Assembly (NCBI RefSeq): GCF_047495875.1
Contig: NC_092497.1
Span: forward strand, 6,899,513 to 6,963,512
Reading direction: 5' to 3'
Origin: Pithys albifrons albifrons
Taxonomy: Eukaryota > Chordata > Aves > Passeriformes > Thamnophilidae
Length of the DNA: 64,000 bases
Under the pieces are notes generated by a model. It was not told where the DNA came from. It saw only the letters and a list, made by a program, of their open reading frames with translations, and did not search any database. The position numbers and the translations under genes are program-made. Below are positions 60,603 to 64,000 of this stretch, piece by piece. Within the stretch, counting starts at the first letter, position 1. Every line of letters starts with the position of its first letter.

Positions 60603-63195
60603 GAATCATAGAATCATAGAATCGATTGGGTTGGAAAAGACCTCCAAGATCATCGAGTCCAACCCTTGGTCCAACTCTAGTCCATTTACTAGATCAAGGC
60701 ACTCAGCGCCACGTCCAATTTGCGTTTAAAATTCTCTAGGGATGGTGAATCCACCAGCCCTCTGGGCAGCCCATTCCAGTGCCTGATTACTCTCTCTGGA
60801 AAGAATTTTTTTTCTGATATCCAACTTAAATTTCCCCTGGCAGAGCTTAAGCCCGTGCCCCCTTATCCTGTTGCTGAGTGCCTGGGAGAAGAGACCAGCC
60901 CCCACCTGGCTAGAACTTCCCTTCAGGTAGTTCTAGACAGTGATGAGGTCACCTCTGAGCCTCCTCTTCTCCAGGCTAAACATCCCCAGCTCCCTCAGCC
61001 TCTCCCCATAGGACTTCTGATGAAGTCCCTTCACCAGCCTTGTTGCTCTTCTCTGGACTCGCTCCAGCACCTCAATATCCTTTCTGAACTGAGGGGCCCA
61101 GAACTGAATACAACACCCAAGGTGTGGCCTCACCAAGGCAGAGTACGGGGGAAGGATCACTGCCCTGGTCCTGCTGGCCACGCTATTTTTGATACAGGAC
61201 AGGATCCCATTGGCCTTCTTGGCCACCTGGGCACACTGTTGGCTCATGTTGAGCTTCCTGTCAATTAGTACCCCAAGGTCCCTTTCTGCCTGGCTGCTCT
61301 CCAGCCACTCTGTGCCCAGCCTGTAGCGCTACATGGGGTTGTTGTGGCCAAAGTGCAGGACCCGGCACTTGGCCTTGTTGAACTTCATCCCATTGGAATC
61401 AGCCCATCTATCATGTCTAGCCGGATCCCCCTGCAGAGCCCTCCTGTCTTCCAGCAGGTCGACACTCCCTCCCAACTTGGTGCCATCAGCAAATTTGCTG
61501 ATGATGGACTCCATCCCCTCATCTAAATCATCAATAAAGATGTTAAACAGGACTGGACCCAACACTGACCCCTGGGGAACACCACTGGTGACTGACTGCC
61601 AGCTGGATGCAGCTCCGTTCACCAGCACTCTCTGGGCCTGACCCTCCAGCCAGCTCCTAATCCAGGAGAGGGTACACTTGTCTAGCCCATGGGCTACCAG
61701 CTTTTCCAGGAGTATATTATGGGAGACAGTGTCAAAGGCCTTGCTGAAGTCCAGATAGACCACATCCACAGCCTTCCCCTCATCCACCACGTGGGTCACC
61801 TGATCGCAGAAAGAGATCAGGTTGGTCAGACAGGACCTGCCCCTCCTAAACCCATGCTGGCTGGGTCTAATCCCTTGTCCACCCTGAAGGTGCTGTGTGA
61901 TTGCACTCAGGATGAACTGCTCCATAACCCTGCCAGGCACAGAGGTCAGGCTGACAGGCCTGCAGTTGCCAGGGTCCTGCTTGCAGCCCTTTTTGTGGAT
62001 TGGGGTGACATTTGCCGACTTCCAAGCATCTGGGACCTCTCCAGAGACCCAGGACTGTTGGAGGATGATGGAGAGCAGTTTGGCAAGGTCTTCTTCCAGC
62101 TCCCTCATCACCCTGGGATGGATCCCATCTGGTCCCATAGACTTGTTAGGATCCAGCTGGCTCAGTAAGTCAGTAACTATATCCTCCTGGAATTCAGGAG
62201 GGCTATTCAGCTCCCACTCCCTGTCTACCAGCTCCAGAGGCCAGTTGTCTTGAGGGCCACCTGTCTTACTGGTGAAAACTGAGGGAAAGTAGGTGTTAAG
62301 TACCTCAGCTTTCTCCTCATCTTCCTTAACTGTATTTCCCTCCAAGTCCAACAGAGAATGGCGGTTTTCCTTGCCCCTCCTTTTGTTATCAATGTATTTA
62401 TAAAAGGACTTTTTGTTATCCCTAACTGAAATAGCCAAATTTACTTCAAATTCCACTTTTCTTTCCCTAATTATTTTCCTGCATGATCCAGCTCTATCTG
62501 TAAATTCTTCGTAAGTAGCCAGGCCGTTTTTTCCATAGTCTGTAAACTTTCTTTTTATCCCTGATTTCTTTCAGAATCTCCCTATTTAACCAAGCTGGCT
62601 GTCTTCCCCTCTGGCTGGCCTTTTGGCACACTGGTATAGCCTGTTGCTGTGCACTCAAAATTTCCTTCTTAAAACATGTCCAACCATCCTGGACTCCCTT
62701 GCCTTTAAGGGTTGTTTCCCAGGGCATGCTCTGAATCAGTTTTTTGAATAGGCCAAAATCTGCCCTCTGGAAGTCCAGTGTAGAGGTTTTAATGATGGCT
62801 CTCCTTACATCCCTCAGGATTGAAAATTCTATTATTTCATGGTCACTATGCCCCAGGTGGCCTCCAACCACTCCATCATCTACCAGCCCCTCTCTGTTTG
62901 TAAACAGTAGGTCTAGTGAGGCCTTACCCCTGGTAGGCTCATTTACCACTTGATGAAGGAAATTGTCCTCTATACACTCCAGGAACCTCCTTGACTGCCT
63001 CTTCTCTGCAGTATGAAGCTCCCAGCAGATATCTGGCAGGTTAAAGTCACCCACAAGAACAACGGCTGGAGATTTTGAGACATCTGCCAGCTGCTTGTAG
63101 AACAATTCATCTCCTTCATCATCCTGGCTGGGCGGTCTGTAACAGACTCCCACAAGGGTGTCAGCCTTGTTGGCGTTCCCCCTGATTCTGGCCCA
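60603..63195 (-). mobile_element. CR1 LINE, 5'-truncated (copy C)
   Basis: A minus-strand CR1 with three ATAGAATC-type terminal repeats at the low-coordinate end (60,603-60,626), then the CR1 tail and ORF2. Homology with copy A stops within the endonuclease domain at about 63,195 (after GATTCTGGCCCA), giving a 2.6-kb 5'-truncated insertion with no ORF1. Close in sequence to copies A and B and sharing their FADG box, so it belongs to the same young subfamily. Confidence 0.95.
60725..63153 (-). pseudogene. CR1 ORF2 fragment (endonuclease C-terminal part + reverse transcriptase), copy C
   Basis: The retained endonuclease part (63,153-62,494) has an intact GDFN motif (LVGDFNLPD) and SDH motif (GHSDHEIIE). 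A one-base insertion in an A-run near 62,530 separates it from the 375-codon reverse transcriptase frame (from about 62,456). The latter has [35 protein letters not shown] and FADG (Gly codon 61,482-61,484). A CAG-to-TAG type stop at 61,329 and another TAG near 60,932 interrupt the C-terminal region. An expanded A-run near 60,808 shifts the last part. The true N-terminus with the catalytic Glu is absent through truncation. Confidence 0.92.
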
Positions 63196-63339
63196 AAATA
63201 CCTCTGATTGGTTGTGATATAAATATTGAGCCTACAAACCTTCACACCTATGTTTATCTTTTAGGACATGTTTTTCCACGCAATATAACCTCAGAATAAT
63301 ATCAAAATATGGTTGTACAGGATTACAAGATGCCATCTT
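63196..63339. other. Short unique spacer
   Basis: No recognisable feature lies between the truncated 5' end of copy C and the next old CR1 scrap. Confidence 0.4.
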
Positions 63340-63560
63340 ACTTGCCTGTCCTAGGATAGAATTGGATCTTTCTTCACCACATTAACAGGAGACTGTTCAA
63401 ATAACTCTTAAAGAATTCAGTGATGGCATCTCCACAGACTTCCTAGCAGCTGGTTTCAGTGTCTCACTACCCGTTCCATTAGAAAGGTTTGTTTGATGTC
63501 TAGAATGGATATTCTTGATGAACTTAAGCCCAATACATATCTTATACAGTGGTTTATCTT
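63340..63560 (-). mobile_element. Old CR1/L3-like fragment
   Basis: The plus strand reads AATTCAGTGATGGCATCTCCACAG, then CAGCTGGTTTCAGTGTCTCAC, CCATTAGAAAGGTTTGTTTGATGTCTAG and AACTTAAGCCCAATACATATC. This is the antisense order of a CR1-type 3' coding region (GNLFQC, then FFLMSN, then LKPI blocks). Strongly diverged, no terminal repeat. Limits approximate. Confidence 0.55.
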
Positions 63561-63885
63561 CTTTCTTATTCCATTTTTGAGATGATTCTCATTGCCGCTG
63601 TCTATCTTCTGTACACAAAGCAACAATTTATTTCAGTTAATTCATTTAGGAACAAAAAGCCTGAAATTGAAAACAGTGGATACCATAAAGGAGCCACACT
63701 AAGTTGTAGGATTGAGGGGTGAGTTCATATGTCTTCTCTGCAATACTCTTTTCCATAATTGATGCTCACTCACCATATCTTTGCAGCAAAGACCAACAGC
63801 CACCTGAGCTGAGTTAGGCAGAGCATTTCAGGCAGGTAAGGTAGATAATCCTTTCCTTCTGCTCAGCATGGGAGTGATACACTTG

Positions 63886-64000
63886 AATTTTGGCACCCAG
63901 CAGTGGGATCCCTGGTAAAGAGAATGTCCAGTGAAGGGCCACAGACTGGACCATCTATCACACTATGAGAGGCTAAGATAAACGTGAATATACAGCCTGG
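63886..64000 (+). mobile_element. CR1 fragment cut by the window end
   Basis: GAGAATGTCCAGTGAAGGGCCACAGACTGGACCATC, then CACTATGAGAGGCTAAGATAAACGTGAATATACAGCCTGG, follows the CR1 segment encoding VQRRA-KL-GLE-SYEERLRELG-FSL on the plus strand. The element continues past 64,000. Diverged; no open frame. Confidence 0.65.

Noticed and set aside
60720..62253. Plus-strand frames of 182, 159 and 118 codons inside copy C
   Set aside because: They are antisense to the CR1 ORF2 on the minus strand and have no independent features.
3772..63195. Segmental duplication as the origin of copies A, B and C
   Set aside because: The flanks differ, the 5' end points differ (copy C is truncated in the endonuclease), and each ends in its own CR1 terminal repeat, so separate retrotransposition is the simpler reading.

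Overview
The window looks like bird (Aves) nuclear DNA: AT-rich, intron-poor or intergenic sequence peppered with CR1 non-LTR retrotransposons (the dominant avian LINE), solo retroviral LTRs, a MIR/CORE-SINE-like relic and simple repeats. There is no bacterial-style gene organisation. No host protein-coding gene can be named. All long open frames (514, 454, 375, 346, 333 codons) are CR1 ORF1 or ORF2 pieces. The CR1 copies are long and fairly fresh, which would fit a CR1-rich bird lineage, but I cannot name the order or species from sequence alone.

Layout. 1-3.77 kb: unremarkable AT-rich DNA. 3.77-8.04 kb: near full-length CR1 on the minus strand (copy A; ORF1, ORF2 endonuclease and reverse transcriptase, broken by stops and frameshifts). 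8.0-10.9 kb: unique sequence with two candidate minus-strand exons of an unidentified transcript. 10.96-12.01 kb: LTR-like element with an internal ~130-bp tandem duplication. 12-21 kb: noncoding DNA with a MIR-like SINE, a small GATA palindrome, a candidate conserved element near 16.1-16.5 kb and a CR1 3' fragment at 17.2-17.7 kb. 21.2-22.96 kb: very old minus-strand CR1. 23-31 kb: noncoding DNA, a TCF/nuclear-receptor-like inverted repeat, a solo LTR with a 5-bp target duplication (28.84-29.46 kb) and an old CR1 tail (30.5 kb). 31.07-31.73 kb: second solo LTR with a 5-bp duplication. 31.7-42.4 kb: noncoding DNA, a CR1 tail, a 409-bp minus-strand LTR with a 6-bp duplication, and an (ATC)n array. 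42.5-45.04 kb: two degenerate plus-strand CR1 pieces. 48.3-48.6 kb: CR1 tail. 52.71-57.11 kb: near full-length plus-strand CR1 (copy B). 60.60-63.20 kb: 5'-truncated minus-strand CR1 (copy C). 63.3-64.0 kb: two old CR1 scraps, the last cut by the window edge.

How parts work together. CR1 ORF1 (Cys-pair region, coiled coil, SGNH/GDSL-type esterase) and ORF2 (APE-type endonuclease plus reverse transcriptase) together would perform target-primed reverse transcription. Every copy here is dead by stops, frameshifts or truncation. The three young copies share an FADG sequence where the reverse transcriptase catalytic FADD box is expected, while the two older copies keep the Asp pair. This, the ~2.6-kb inverted CR1 pair at 54.5-63.2 kb, the LTRs with intact target duplications, and the candidate exon pair near 9.7-10.3 kb are the items most worth checking. 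I found no convincing new biological system.
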